Of a stretch of DNA of 64,000 nucleotides, positions 52,868 to 59,924 are shown piece by piece. Each line of letters begins with the position of its first letter. Position 1 is the stretch's first letter. The notes under the pieces were generated by a model. The model was not told the origin of the DNA, searched no databases, and saw only the letters and a program-made list of their open reading frames with translations. A program made the position numbers and the translations under genes. Origin of the DNA: WLMZ01 sp963732585 (GTDB taxonomy: Bacteria; Actinomycetota; Acidimicrobiia; Acidimicrobiales; Ilumatobacteraceae); NCBI GenBank assembly GCA_963732585.1, contig CAVSZY010000003.1, positions 1 through 64,000 on the forward strand, written 5' to 3'.

Positions 52868-53093
52868 GAAGTTTCTAGACCCGTGCTCCGAGCCGGGGCG
52901 CGAGCGCTGAACCCGATCGAGACGGCGGCGCACTGCGTCTTTTGGATTGTGTGCACTAACGCGATCAGGGCGCGTTGCTGGCCTCGTCGTTTGGCGATCC
53001 GTCTGAACCTGACGGCGAGGTAGCAGTCTTTGGTGCGCACAGCTGACCAGGCCGCTGCGACCAGAGCGGAGGTGAGCCATGGGGCGGGGTCGG
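52868..53093 (-). pseudogene. Remnant of a second IS110-family transposase
   Basis: On the minus strand the frame APWLTSALVAAAWSAVRTKD, then CYLAVRFRRIAKRRGQQRAL, matches the C-terminal part of the intact neighbour (NPWLTTILVEAAWSAVRTKD, then CYLGVRFQRIRKRRGEQRAI) with clear differences, so it is a different element. The 5' part is missing beyond about 53093. The downstream end CACGGGTCTAGAAACTTCAT resembles the right end of the intact IS. The intact element lies directly beside this end in the same orientation. Confidence 0.85.
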
Positions 53094-53410
53094 TGCCCGA
53101 CGCAGCCGAACCAATCGTGCCTTGGATTGAAGGATTCCTTGGTCACGACGAGCGGCAAGACGTCGTTCGCAAGCTTGCGTCCTCAGGCGTCGCTCATCGT
53201 CACGTCTTTGTGTCGCTGCCGTATTTCACAGTTGCTCCGTTCGAGGTGGTGGCCTCGTTGTTCGATCGCCAAATTCAACTGCCGGTCGCCGACCCGATAG
53301 TCGCCGACGAGTTCACAGACGTCTGGGTTGCGAGCTCGTTTCCTGGGTCACGTGGCGTTCGTTGGTCGCGGCGCTCCTCGTGGAGTTGGTTCGCGACCAA
53401 CGACTTGTGA
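53094..53410 (+). pseudogene. 3' fragment of a gene of unknown function
   Basis: A frame open from the IS remnant boundary to TGA 53408-53410. It reads like a folded protein: VPWIEGFLGHDERQDVVRKL, ASSGVAHRHVFVSLPYFTVA and EFTDVWVASSFPGSRGVRWS. It has no start of its own and was probably cut by the IS110 remnant. I do not know the family. It resembles C-terminal regions of uncharacterised actinobacterial proteins. Confidence 0.45.
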
Positions 53411-53482
53411 GACCGCGTGCATTCGGGCAGACGATTGCCAGAATCTATGCACCGCTCGTGACCGAACCGCTACAGTCAGATT

Positions 53483-55516
53483 GTGTCTGGCGCGGGAGAC
53501 CTGGAAGTTCTTATTGCCGACTACGAGGCGTCACGGGCGGAGAGTTCATCAGATCTCAGCTTGCTGGCGGCGATGGTCGGCGGAGCAATCACGCTGTTGC
53601 TTGCCCTGACGGCTGTGATGGCGGAAGGCGACGTCCTCATCGGCGACTCCTCGTCTCGCTCAGGAAACCTCGCATTTCTTGCCGCGCTCGCAGCGCCGCT
53701 GGCACCGATCGCTCTGCTCGGGTACGGCACGGTCGTGGCTACCAGGCTTACCTTGCGCAGCTATTACATCCGCTCCGTCGAAAGCCAGATCCACGACATC
53801 GTCGGCGATGACGGTCTGCCGCGCTGGGCGCACATCGAGATTCAGACCGCTGGCCACCGCGGCTCAGCGCCCATCCAAACGATCTGGGTGGTGGTCTACG
53901 CAGTGTTGATCTCGGCCGTAGTCACCGTGGTCATCCTCGCCAGCAGAACCGTTGACGGTGCCGGAAAGCGGGCAGCGATCATGGTCGTCAACCTGATGGT
54001 GAGCATGCCTGGTTCCATCGCCGGCTACAAGAATGCCTTCGATGGCCACGAAGTATGGAAGTCGGCGCTGACAAAATCGAACGATCTCGTCGGTATTACT
54101 AAGGCCCGTCTGAATCAGGCATCGATTCCACCACCACCGACACCACTGACAACAACGACAACGGCCTCAAGCCTCAGGCCGAGATCGCTGGCAAGCTATT
54201 TGGTATTTCCGCGTGTCGCCGATCACGTTGGCAAGGTCCTGATCATTGCCCTGGCGATGGTCGTCGCCGCAGTTCGCGTCGGGGGAGCGGATCGACTGTT
54301 CGATTGGCGTCACATCGGTATTGGGCTCTTGGTAGTGGCCCTGTTCGAGTACGGCATCTACCAAGCCCGATACATGATCAACGACCTCCGTGGCAGCGAG
54401 GCCGATCGCCACCACCCGGACCGGGATACTCGTGGCCGGATACCGCACCCCGACCGAGACGACGAGCTTCGCGTGGTGCTCGTTGTTGCCATCGCCAAGA
54501 TCGTCGTGTCCCTCGCCGTGCCGGCGCTGTTAATGGAGGGGTTTCTGCGATCGGGTCTGCTCATTGGTTCGGTGTTCGTTCTCATCGCTGCGGTGCCCTA
54601 CGAACTGATTCGCACCCGACTCGATGACATCGGGAACCAAGTGTCAACCGGCAACGTGGGCGAAACGACCGAGCCCATTTCGAGCCTCAGCGATTGGTCG
54701 CCTCCCGCAGGGCTGTCGATTGCCGCCGTGCTCCTCGTCGGCACCGGCTACGGCGTTCGTGCGGCGCTCGGCATCTATCTCGGTTCAGCCGGCACCGCGT
54801 CGTGGCTCACCGTGCTCGCCTTCTTTGTCGCCTTCGCCCTTGGCGAATGCGCCAACGTCTCGATGGGTTGGGTACTCGAAGGCTCCCGATACGTACGTCA
54901 AGAAGATCAAGCGCTGGATAGGCGGATCTTTCGCAAGCCCCATCTGTTGTGGCTCGCACGCCACAGCGGTCTTGTCTCAGGTCCGCCGTGGTCGCTCACC
55001 TTGGGCGATGTCCATGAGGACGCCAGCCTGTCGAAGTCGCCAGTCCTCGGAGGTTCAGTCGGATCTGGGCTGAAACTATGGAACGTTGCTGCGGCTGGGA
55101 GTTGCGCGGCCGCGCTCTACGGCGGATTCATGCTTGCGGTCGGCGTTGGCGGCCGGTGGCCGGGTTGGGCGATTGCACCGAGCATCATTCCGCTCGCGCT
55201 CTTCGTTTGCCCAGCGCCCAAGCTCCGCAGTTCAGGTCTGGCGGTGGTCGCTGTCGGCGTCGGATCATCGGCGTTCATGCTGTACGAGACAAGCGAGCGT
55301 CCAGCGCAATGGGTATGGCTGTGGTTGCCGATGATGATGGCCGCCGTCCTGTACCTCGGCACGCGCCTGAGCAACTATTCGAGCTTCATCAAGATGGTGA
55401 AGAACGGACGGGGCATGGTGCTTGGTCTCGGCGCCGCCGTTGGCAGCTTTGTGCTGACGAAGGGTGTCTTCATGCGCATTTCTGCGAAGCGAGGCAACGA
55501 TGCGGCGGATTCCTAG
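53483..55516 (+). CDS. Large polytopic membrane protein with degenerate UbiA-like motif
   Basis: A 677-residue protein from GTG 53483. The first half has two hydrophobic helices near the start (AMVGGAITLLLALTAVM, FLAALAAPLAPIALLGYGTV), a soluble loop (SYYIRSVESQIHDIVGDDGL) and two more helices. A Pro/Thr-rich linker (PPPPTPLTTTTTASS) follows near residue 215. The second half has about eight helices and YQARYMINDLRGSEADRHHP, which recalls the NDxxDxxxD site of UbiA/DPPR-synthase prenyltransferases (ND.RD.EADR.HP) but with glycine in place of the first later aspartate. The function is unknown. It overlaps the HAD gene by 17 bp. It lies in the mobile-element-rich segment. Confidence 0.65.
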   Translation: MSGAGDLEVLIADYEASRAESSSDLSLLAAMVGGAITLLLALTAVMAEGDVLIGDSSSRSGNLAFLAALAAPLAPIALLGYGTVVATRLTLRSYYIRSVESQIHDIVGDDGLPRWAHIEIQTAGHRGSAPIQTIWVVVYAVLISAVVTVVILASRTVDGAGKRAAIMVVNLMVSMPGSIAGYKNAFDGHEVWKSALTKSNDLVGITKARLNQASIPPPPTPLTTTTTASSLRPRSLASYLVFPRVADHVGKVLIIALAMVVAAVRVGGADRLFDWRHIGIGLLVVALFEYGIYQARYMINDLRGSEADRHHPDRDTRGRIPHPDRDDELRVVLVVAIAKIVVSLAVPALLMEGFLRSGLLIGSVFVLIAAVPYELIRTRLDDIGNQVSTGNVGETTEPISSLSDWSPPAGLSIAAVLLVGTGYGVRAALGIYLGSAGTASWLTVLAFFVAFALGECANVSMGWVLEGSRYVRQEDQALDRRIFRKPHLLWLARHSGLVSGPPWSLTLGDVHEDASLSKSPVLGGSVGSGLKLWNVAAAGSCAAALYGGFMLAVGVGGRWPGWAIAPSIIPLALFVCPAPKLRSSGLAVVAVGVGSSAFMLYETSERPAQWVWLWLPMMMAAVLYLGTRLSNYSSFIKMVKNGRGMVLGLGAAVGSFVLTKGVFMRISAKRGNDAADS

Positions 55517-56039
55517 ATACGTGCTGCCTGCCGGACCCTGGTTGTTGCCACCCGTCTCGGCGGACACGGTCGTGCTGATGGACATCGAGAACACGCTCAT
55601 TTCGTTTGTGGCTCCGGGCGCGACCGCTCCCGCTTTGGACCCGCAACTCCGTTTCCTGAACCGTGTCGTCGACCGACTCATCGTTGTCAGCAATCGGCGA
55701 GTCCCGCTGCCCGAGCACCTCTGTGTGCCGACGGTGTGGCGCGCTCGCAAGCCCTTCACCAGGCGAGCTCGGCTGGCACTCGCTGGGGAGAGGCGCGTGC
55801 TGGTGGTTGGCGACCTCCCGATTACCGACGGTCTACTCGCGTGGCGACTTGGCGTTCCGTTCTTGCAGGTGGCCTTGACCGAAACGGGCGAGCCGCCCTG
55901 GCCCAGGTTCTTGCGCAGATTCGGTGGTGCGTTCACCGGAGCGTTTTTCAATGACCTGGCCTCGGCAGATGAGCTTGTTCAAGCGCTGGACGTAGTTTCA
56001 AGGTCCGCAGGGCCCTGGCTTCAAAAGGGACCGATGTAG
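55500..56039 (+). CDS. HAD-superfamily (YqeG-like) protein
   Basis: A 179-residue protein from ATG 55500. Motif I reads TVVLMDIENTLISF, with glutamate where HAD phosphatases usually have the second aspartate (DxDxT). Motif II is RLIVVSNRRVPLPE and the motif III/IV region is RVLVVGDLPITDGLLAWRLG. The layout fits the YqeG/HAD-IIIA group. HAD domains are found fused or adjacent to UbiA-type prenyltransferases, so pairing with the upstream membrane protein may be meaningful. The changed motif I leaves phosphatase activity uncertain. It overlaps the membrane gene and ends before the toxin-antitoxin operator. Confidence 0.65.
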   Translation: MRRIPRYVLPAGPWLLPPVSADTVVLMDIENTLISFVAPGATAPALDPQLRFLNRVVDRLIVVSNRRVPLPEHLCVPTVWRARKPFTRRARLALAGERRVLVVGDLPITDGLLAWRLGVPFLQVALTETGEPPWPRFLRRFGGAFTGAFFNDLASADELVQALDVVSRSAGPWLQKGPM

Positions 56040-56060
56040 CATTAATCTAAATGGTGCTAC
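56036..56060 (+). promoter_or_regulatory. Inverted repeat upstream of toxin-antitoxin genes
   Basis: GTAGCA and TGCTAC arms flank 13 AT-rich bases that contain TAATCT, a possible -10 element. It lies directly before the antitoxin start. Phd/YefM antitoxins bind such palindromes to repress their own operon, so it is the likely operator. Confidence 0.55.
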
Positions 56061-56064
56061 GATC

Positions 56065-56316
56065 ATGCCCATGAGTTCTGTGTCTGTTCGACAGCTGAGG
56101 AATCACACCGCCGAGGTCGTGGAGCGCGTGCGAGCGGGGGAGATCATCCAGGTGACGGTGTACGGGAAGCCGACACTTGAACTGCGTCCTATCCATTCCG
56201 CCAATGGCGGCTGGTTGGCGCAACTGGCGCAGGAAACGCCTTACGACAGCGGCTTTGCGGACTGGTTCGAGTCGCAGAGAGAGCGTGACATCGCGCTCGA
56301 TTGGGATCACGAGTGA
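56065..56316 (+). CDS. Type II antitoxin, Phd/YefM family
   Basis: An 83-residue antitoxin (the ATG at 56071, giving MSSVSVRQL, is also possible). The N-terminal DNA-binding Phd fold reads SVSVRQLRNHTAEVVERVRA, then GEIIQVTVYGKPTLELRPI. The C-terminal tail (QETPYDSGFADWFESQRERD) is the likely toxin-neutralising segment. The stop overlaps the toxin start (GTGA), the standard arrangement. A palindrome at 56036-56060 is its probable operator. Confidence 0.88.
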   Translation: MPMSSVSVRQLRNHTAEVVERVRAGEIIQVTVYGKPTLELRPIHSANGGWLAQLAQETPYDSGFADWFESQRERDIALDWDHE

Positions 56317-56717
56317 TCCTGCTTGACACGTCGGCGGTGTTGCGGTTGTTCGAGGCGAAACATCGCGACGTGCTCGCGATCGTCGCCGCGGCGGGGGAGA
56401 AGTTTGCCGTTTCGATGGTGACCGTTGGCGAATTGCACCGAGGCGTCCTCGCTGCGGCGGACGATCCGAGCCGCGTGCTCCGGGAGCGCACGCTCCATCG
56501 CGTGTTGCAACATGGTGATCAGCTTCCCGTCACAGATCTCGTTGCCGAGCACTGGGGAAGAATGGCGGTCGTCGCGGCGCGAAAGGTAGGAGCGAACGAC
56601 CTGTGGATCGCTGCGACCGCAGCCGCGTTCGAGTTGACACTCGTCACGTCAGACCATCGCCTGGCCTCGGCCGCAGACGGGCTTGGTGTCACCGACGTTC
56701 GCCTGATCAACGCCTGA
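56313..56717 (+). CDS. PIN-domain toxin (VapC-like)
   Basis: A 134-residue PIN nuclease from GTG 56313. Acidic metal-site residues are in VILLDTSAVLRLFE, VTVGELHRGVLAA, VGANDLWIAATAAA and LVTSDHRLASAADG, the usual D-E-D-D set. It would cut RNA when its antitoxin is lost. It is coupled to the Phd/YefM gene. It sits in the segment with the IS110 elements, as often seen for such addiction modules. Confidence 0.9.
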   Translation: MILLDTSAVLRLFEAKHRDVLAIVAAAGEKFAVSMVTVGELHRGVLAAADDPSRVLRERTLHRVLQHGDQLPVTDLVAEHWGRMAVVAARKVGANDLWIAATAAAFELTLVTSDHRLASAADGLGVTDVRLINA

Positions 56718-56805
56718 CCGGCCTAGTGAAGCGCCTCAGCAGACGCCGAGCGCGACATCTACAACTGAGCGCGCGACGCCGGCATACGCGAAGGGAGCAC
56801 CTTCG

Positions 56806-56946
56806 ATGAAAAGTTATGTGAGAGGGCGAGTTGGTTTGAACGTCTCTCGATGGCTCCAGATTCGCTTGAGGTATTCGGTGCGTACCCTCAAACGTCCGCT
56901 TTGGCGGCACGTGGGCGTCGAGGCTGCTGAAGTCGAGCGGAAGTAA
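56806..56946 (+). CDS. Possible 46-residue basic peptide ORF
   Basis: A short frame MKSYVRGRVGLNVSRWLQIR to VEAAEVERK with GGAG eight bases before the ATG. It is rich in arginine and has no family I recognise. It lies in the 350-bp gap between the PIN toxin and the DUF5995 gene, where nothing else is visible. It could be chance. Confidence 0.25.
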   Translation: MKSYVRGRVGLNVSRWLQIRLRYSVRTLKRPLWRHVGVEAAEVERK

Positions 56947-57068
56947 GAGGCCTCGCTCGTGTGCAGGCTGCGAAGGTCATCGAGATCGACCACCAGCGAC
57001 GTTGGAGATCACGCTACTTGAGGGTGTCGCGAGGTTTCCTGGGTGCCGCAAATGGCCTGCGCAGGGGT

Positions 57069-57836
57069 TCAGCGGCCACGCAAAGCATCGATGGTGGAAA
57101 CGATTGAACGGCGTTCCTGCAAGCGAATCACGGTCAACAGCGCGGCGATCTCGCCGCCGGGCTTGAGCACCGTGTTCCCGAACCCGGCCACCCCACGATC
57201 GGTGCGTTCGATCTCACCCACCCAGCGATCATCGGGAAGTGCGACCAACCGCTCGGCTAACTTCCAGGCCTCGCTGCGGGCCTTGCGCAGGCTGAACTTG
57301 GCGATCAGTTCGTCGGAATCACCGCCCAACGAATCGGCCATGCGCATACCCGGTGACACCCGATTCAACGCCGCCTGATCGGTGTCCACCAGGCCAGCAA
57401 GGACGTCGTTGACCGCGTTGAAGTCGCCCCGCAGCCCCACCAATCCGCCAGCGGAACGACGAGCGAACTCCGCAGCGACAATCCCGAGATCGAGATTGAT
57501 GTGCGCGTTCATTCCCAACAACAGATGCTGCAGCACGATCGGATTGCGCTGGCGGGCGGCCTGAAACGAGACTCCCCACGCGAGTGTCGACGGCCGCCCG
57601 TCGCGCGCGGCGAAGTAGGCGTCGAAATAGCGCTGGGCGAAGGCGGCGGCAAATGCCTCCATGCGCGCCGAATCGTCAAATCGATCGGCGGCAACGCCGG
57701 CTGCAATCTGTTGCGTCACCCCGGCGTACATCGCAGCGAAATATCCACTTCGGCTGCGGCGCGCCCGAGCGTCGGCGACGATCGCCGCAAAGATTGAACT
57801 CGCCTGTTCCAGATCCCGGGCCAACCCGTTTGACAT
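57069..57836 (-). CDS. DUF5995 family protein
   Basis: A 255-residue, mostly helical protein. The segment QHLLLGMNAHINLDLGIVAA is the diagnostic core, with GLRGDFNAVNDVLAGLVDTD and a C-terminal AALLTVIRLQERRSIVSTID. The function of the family is unknown. It is divergent from the fused tautomerase gene (30 bp between starts), so the two may share a control region. Confidence 0.7.
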   Translation of the reverse strand: MSNGLARDLEQASSIFAAIVADARARRSRSGYFAAMYAGVTQQIAAGVAADRFDDSARMEAFAAAFAQRYFDAYFAARDGRPSTLAWGVSFQAARQRNPIVLQHLLLGMNAHINLDLGIVAAEFARRSAGGLVGLRGDFNAVNDVLAGLVDTDQAALNRVSPGMRMADSLGGDSDELIAKFSLRKARSEAWKLAERLVALPDDRWVGEIERTDRGVAGFGNTVLKPGGEIAALLTVIRLQERRSIVSTIDALRGR

Positions 57837-57866
57837 GGCTGGACTCTATGCCCCCAGACTGTGTCC

Positions 57867-58289
57867 ATGCCGCTGCTACAGATCGATTTGATGGAAGGCC
57901 ATTCCGCCGAAACCCACCGCCGCCTGCTCGAGGAATGCACGGCACGGTTCGCCCGCATCGTCGACTCGCCGATCGAGCGTTTCCGGTCCTTCATCAACCT
58001 CGTGCCGACATCACAGTGGGCGCTCGGGGGAGTCGTCGGCGACGCGAAGGTCTCGCCGCTGATCCGCATAGACCTCATGGAGGGGCGACCGCAACAGGTG
58101 CGAGAAGCATTGATCAGCGAGCTCAGTCAACTAACAGCCGACATCCTTGGCATTCCGCTGGCCGACACCAGGGTGTACATCTCGGAGATTCCACCTGACC
58201 GCTGGGGGATCGCCGGAGTCCCAGCCAGCCAGGTCCGAGCATCAGAGGTCGCAGCCCGCGCCGCGGCCCAACAGCAACAAGAGCAATAA
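57867..58289 (+). CDS. Fused two-domain tautomerase (4-OT superfamily)
   Basis: A 140-residue protein with two tandem beta-alpha-beta tautomerase units. Unit 1 runs from MPLLQIDLMEGHSAETHRRL and unit 2 from SPLIRIDLMEGRPQQVREAL, the internal repeat being obvious (IDLMEG in both). The start at ATG 57867, rather than GTG 57861, is chosen because it leaves Pro1, the catalytic base, at the N-terminus after Met removal. The second proline is internal. Fused tautomerases are known (cis-CaaD, MSAD types). Here it is divergent from the DUF5995 gene and next to dmpC/E/H-like genes, so 4-oxalocrotonate tautomerase work is likely. The C-terminus ends in a Gln-rich tail (AAQQQQEQ). Confidence 0.82.
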   Translation: MPLLQIDLMEGHSAETHRRLLEECTARFARIVDSPIERFRSFINLVPTSQWALGGVVGDAKVSPLIRIDLMEGRPQQVREALISELSQLTADILGIPLADTRVYISEIPPDRWGIAGVPASQVRASEVAARAAAQQQQEQ

Positions 58290-58310
58290 CAACAGCAACA
58301 GCAGCAATAG
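58270..58310 (+). repeat. CAA/CAG microsatellite spanning a stop codon
   Basis: Triplets of CAA/CAG encode the Gln-rich tail of the tautomerase. TAA at 58287-58289 interrupts them, and six more Gln codons follow in the same frame to TAG at 58308-58310. The TAA looks like a single CAA-to-TAA change in a longer repeat. Confidence 0.8.
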
Positions 58311-58323
58311 CGGGCGGCGACCG

Positions 58324-59109
58324 CTACACGAAGCGCAACCCGACGGTGCCGAGGTGTTGCACCCGCGCTGTCACGTGATCGCCAACGCTCACCGCCACCG
58401 CCTCGGTGACGCCGCCGGTCATCACCAGGCTGCCGGCCGGCAAGGCGCGCCCGGATTGGGCCAGGAAGGCCACCAAGGCGGCAACCGACGCCGCCGGGTG
58501 GTTGAGCACCGCCGCGCCCGCCGCCGAACCGACCAGTTCACCGTTGCGTTCCATCACCACGCCAACGAGGCGCAGGTCGATGCCCTCGGGGCGCCGGGGA
58601 GCCCCTCCGACCACATATCGCGCCGCCGAGGTATTGTCGGCGATCACGCTCGGTAGATCGAAGCGAAAATCCTTGAAGCGCGAGTCGATCACCTCGATCG
58701 CAGGCATCACGAAATCGGTCGCCGCCAGCACCTCGGCGATCGACACATCGCCAGACAGCTCGCGCGAGGTCACAAAAGCGATCTCGGCTTCGACCTTGGG
58801 GTGAATCAGCTCATCAAAAACGACCGAGCCGCCGTCGGCGATGCAGGTATCGCCGAGCAACATCCCGAAGGCCGGCACACGCACGCCCATCTGATCCATT
58901 TTGGCCTTGGACGTCAGGCCGCCCTTGTAGCCGACGAGCGTGCGTCCGGCTGCCTGCCAGCGGCGCAGCAACTCGTCTTGCACGGCATAGCCGTCGGCGA
59001 CGTTCATCTCCGGATAGGTGTCGGTCAGCTTGATGATCTCGGACGCGCTCGACTGGGCGTTGTCGACCAGGTCGGCGAGTTCGTTGATGATTGCGGTGCT
59101 CAAGGCCAT
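58324..59109 (-). CDS. dmpH: 2-oxo-3-hexenedioate (4-oxalocrotonate) decarboxylase-like
   Basis: A 261-residue FAH-superfamily enzyme of the MhpD/DmpE/DmpH group, from ATG 59109. The wording fits the decarboxylase DmpH: LVGYKGGLTSKAKMDQMGVR, ELIHPKVEAEIAFVTSRELS and PAIEVIDSRFKDFRFDLPSV. It would decarboxylate 4-oxalocrotonate to 2-hydroxypenta-2,4-dienoate, acting with the hydratase encoded 14 bp upstream. It is the last gene of the dmpC-dmpE-dmpH-like minus-strand row. Confidence 0.87.
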   Translation of the reverse strand: MALSTAIINELADLVDNAQSSASEIIKLTDTYPEMNVADGYAVQDELLRRWQAAGRTLVGYKGGLTSKAKMDQMGVRVPAFGMLLGDTCIADGGSVVFDELIHPKVEAEIAFVTSRELSGDVSIAEVLAATDFVMPAIEVIDSRFKDFRFDLPSVIADNTSAARYVVGGAPRRPEGIDLRLVGVVMERNGELVGSAAGAAVLNHPAASVAALVAFLAQSGRALPAGSLVMTGGVTEAVAVSVGDHVTARVQHLGTVGLRFV

Positions 59110-59123
59110 GACGTCACAGGCTC

Positions 59124-59924
59124 CTATTCGAAGTTGATGGTGCAGGTGCCGAGGCCGCCGAACTCGCAGGTGATGCTCTGCGGTTCGCGAACCCAAGCCA
59201 TCACCGACAGCGACCCGGAGAGGATCACCTCGCCAGCGCGGAACGGAATCCCCAGGCGCCCGAGGGTGTTGGCCAGCCAGACGACGGAGTTCACCGGAGA
59301 GCCCTGCACGGCCGCACCGGCACCGGTGGCGAACAGCTCCGGCGCGGCGTGGTCGGCGGTCTGCGTCATGATCGTCATCCCCACAAGGGCGAGATCGACG
59401 TCAAAGGGATCGACCGGCTGATCGCCGAGCACGTAGACGCCGCAGGAGGCGTTGTCGGACACGGTGTCGACGATCTTGATGTCCCAGTTGTCGATGCGCG
59501 AATCGACGATCTCGAAGCACGGCACGACGTAATCGGTGGCCCGCAACACGTCGACGGCGGTGATTCCGGGCCCGATCAGGTCGTGTTTGAGCACGAAGGC
59601 GATCTCGCCCTCGGCTCGCGGTTGGATCAGCGAGGAGAGTTTGATCGTGTCGCCATTGATGTACACCATGCCGCTGAGCAGCTGACCGAAGTCGGGCTCG
59701 TACACCCCGAGCATCTGTTGCACTGGGGCGCTGGTGACCCCGATCTTCTTGCCGACGATGGTCTCTCCGGCGTCGAGACGACGTTGCACCATGCGCGACT
59801 GAATTTGATAGGCGTCGGCCACGGTGATGCCCGCAACCCGGTCGCGCAGCGGGGCGACGGTAACGTTGTTGATCAGGGCGTCGTACAGCTCGTCGCCGTA
59901 ATAGTTGGTATCGATGGCGCTCAT
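59124..59924 (-). CDS. dmpE: 2-oxopent-4-enoate hydratase
   Basis: A 266-residue MhpD-family hydratase. Diagnostic segments are VADAYQIQSRMVQRRLDAGE, TIVGKKIGVTSAPVQQMLGV, YEPDFGQLLSGMVYINGDTI and VVPCFEIVDSRIDNWDIKIV. It hydrates 2-hydroxypenta-2,4-dienoate to 4-hydroxy-2-oxovalerate, the substrate of the aldolase encoded at 48120-49140. Its start overlaps the dehydrogenase stop (ATGA), and dmpH follows closely, a coherent lower meta-cleavage operon. Confidence 0.9.
   Translation of the reverse strand: MSAIDTNYYGDELYDALINNVTVAPLRDRVAGITVADAYQIQSRMVQRRLDAGETIVGKKIGVTSAPVQQMLGVYEPDFGQLLSGMVYINGDTIKLSSLIQPRAEGEIAFVLKHDLIGPGITAVDVLRATDYVVPCFEIVDSRIDNWDIKIVDTVSDNASCGVYVLGDQPVDPFDVDLALVGMTIMTQTADHAAPELFATGAGAAVQGSPVNSVVWLANTLGRLGIPFRAGEVILSGSLSVMAWVREPQSITCEFGGLGTCTINFE

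Noticed and set aside
58287..58310. Programmed readthrough of the tautomerase TAA into six extra Gln codons
   Set aside because: No stimulatory element or conserved context is visible. A point change in a triplet repeat explains it more simply.
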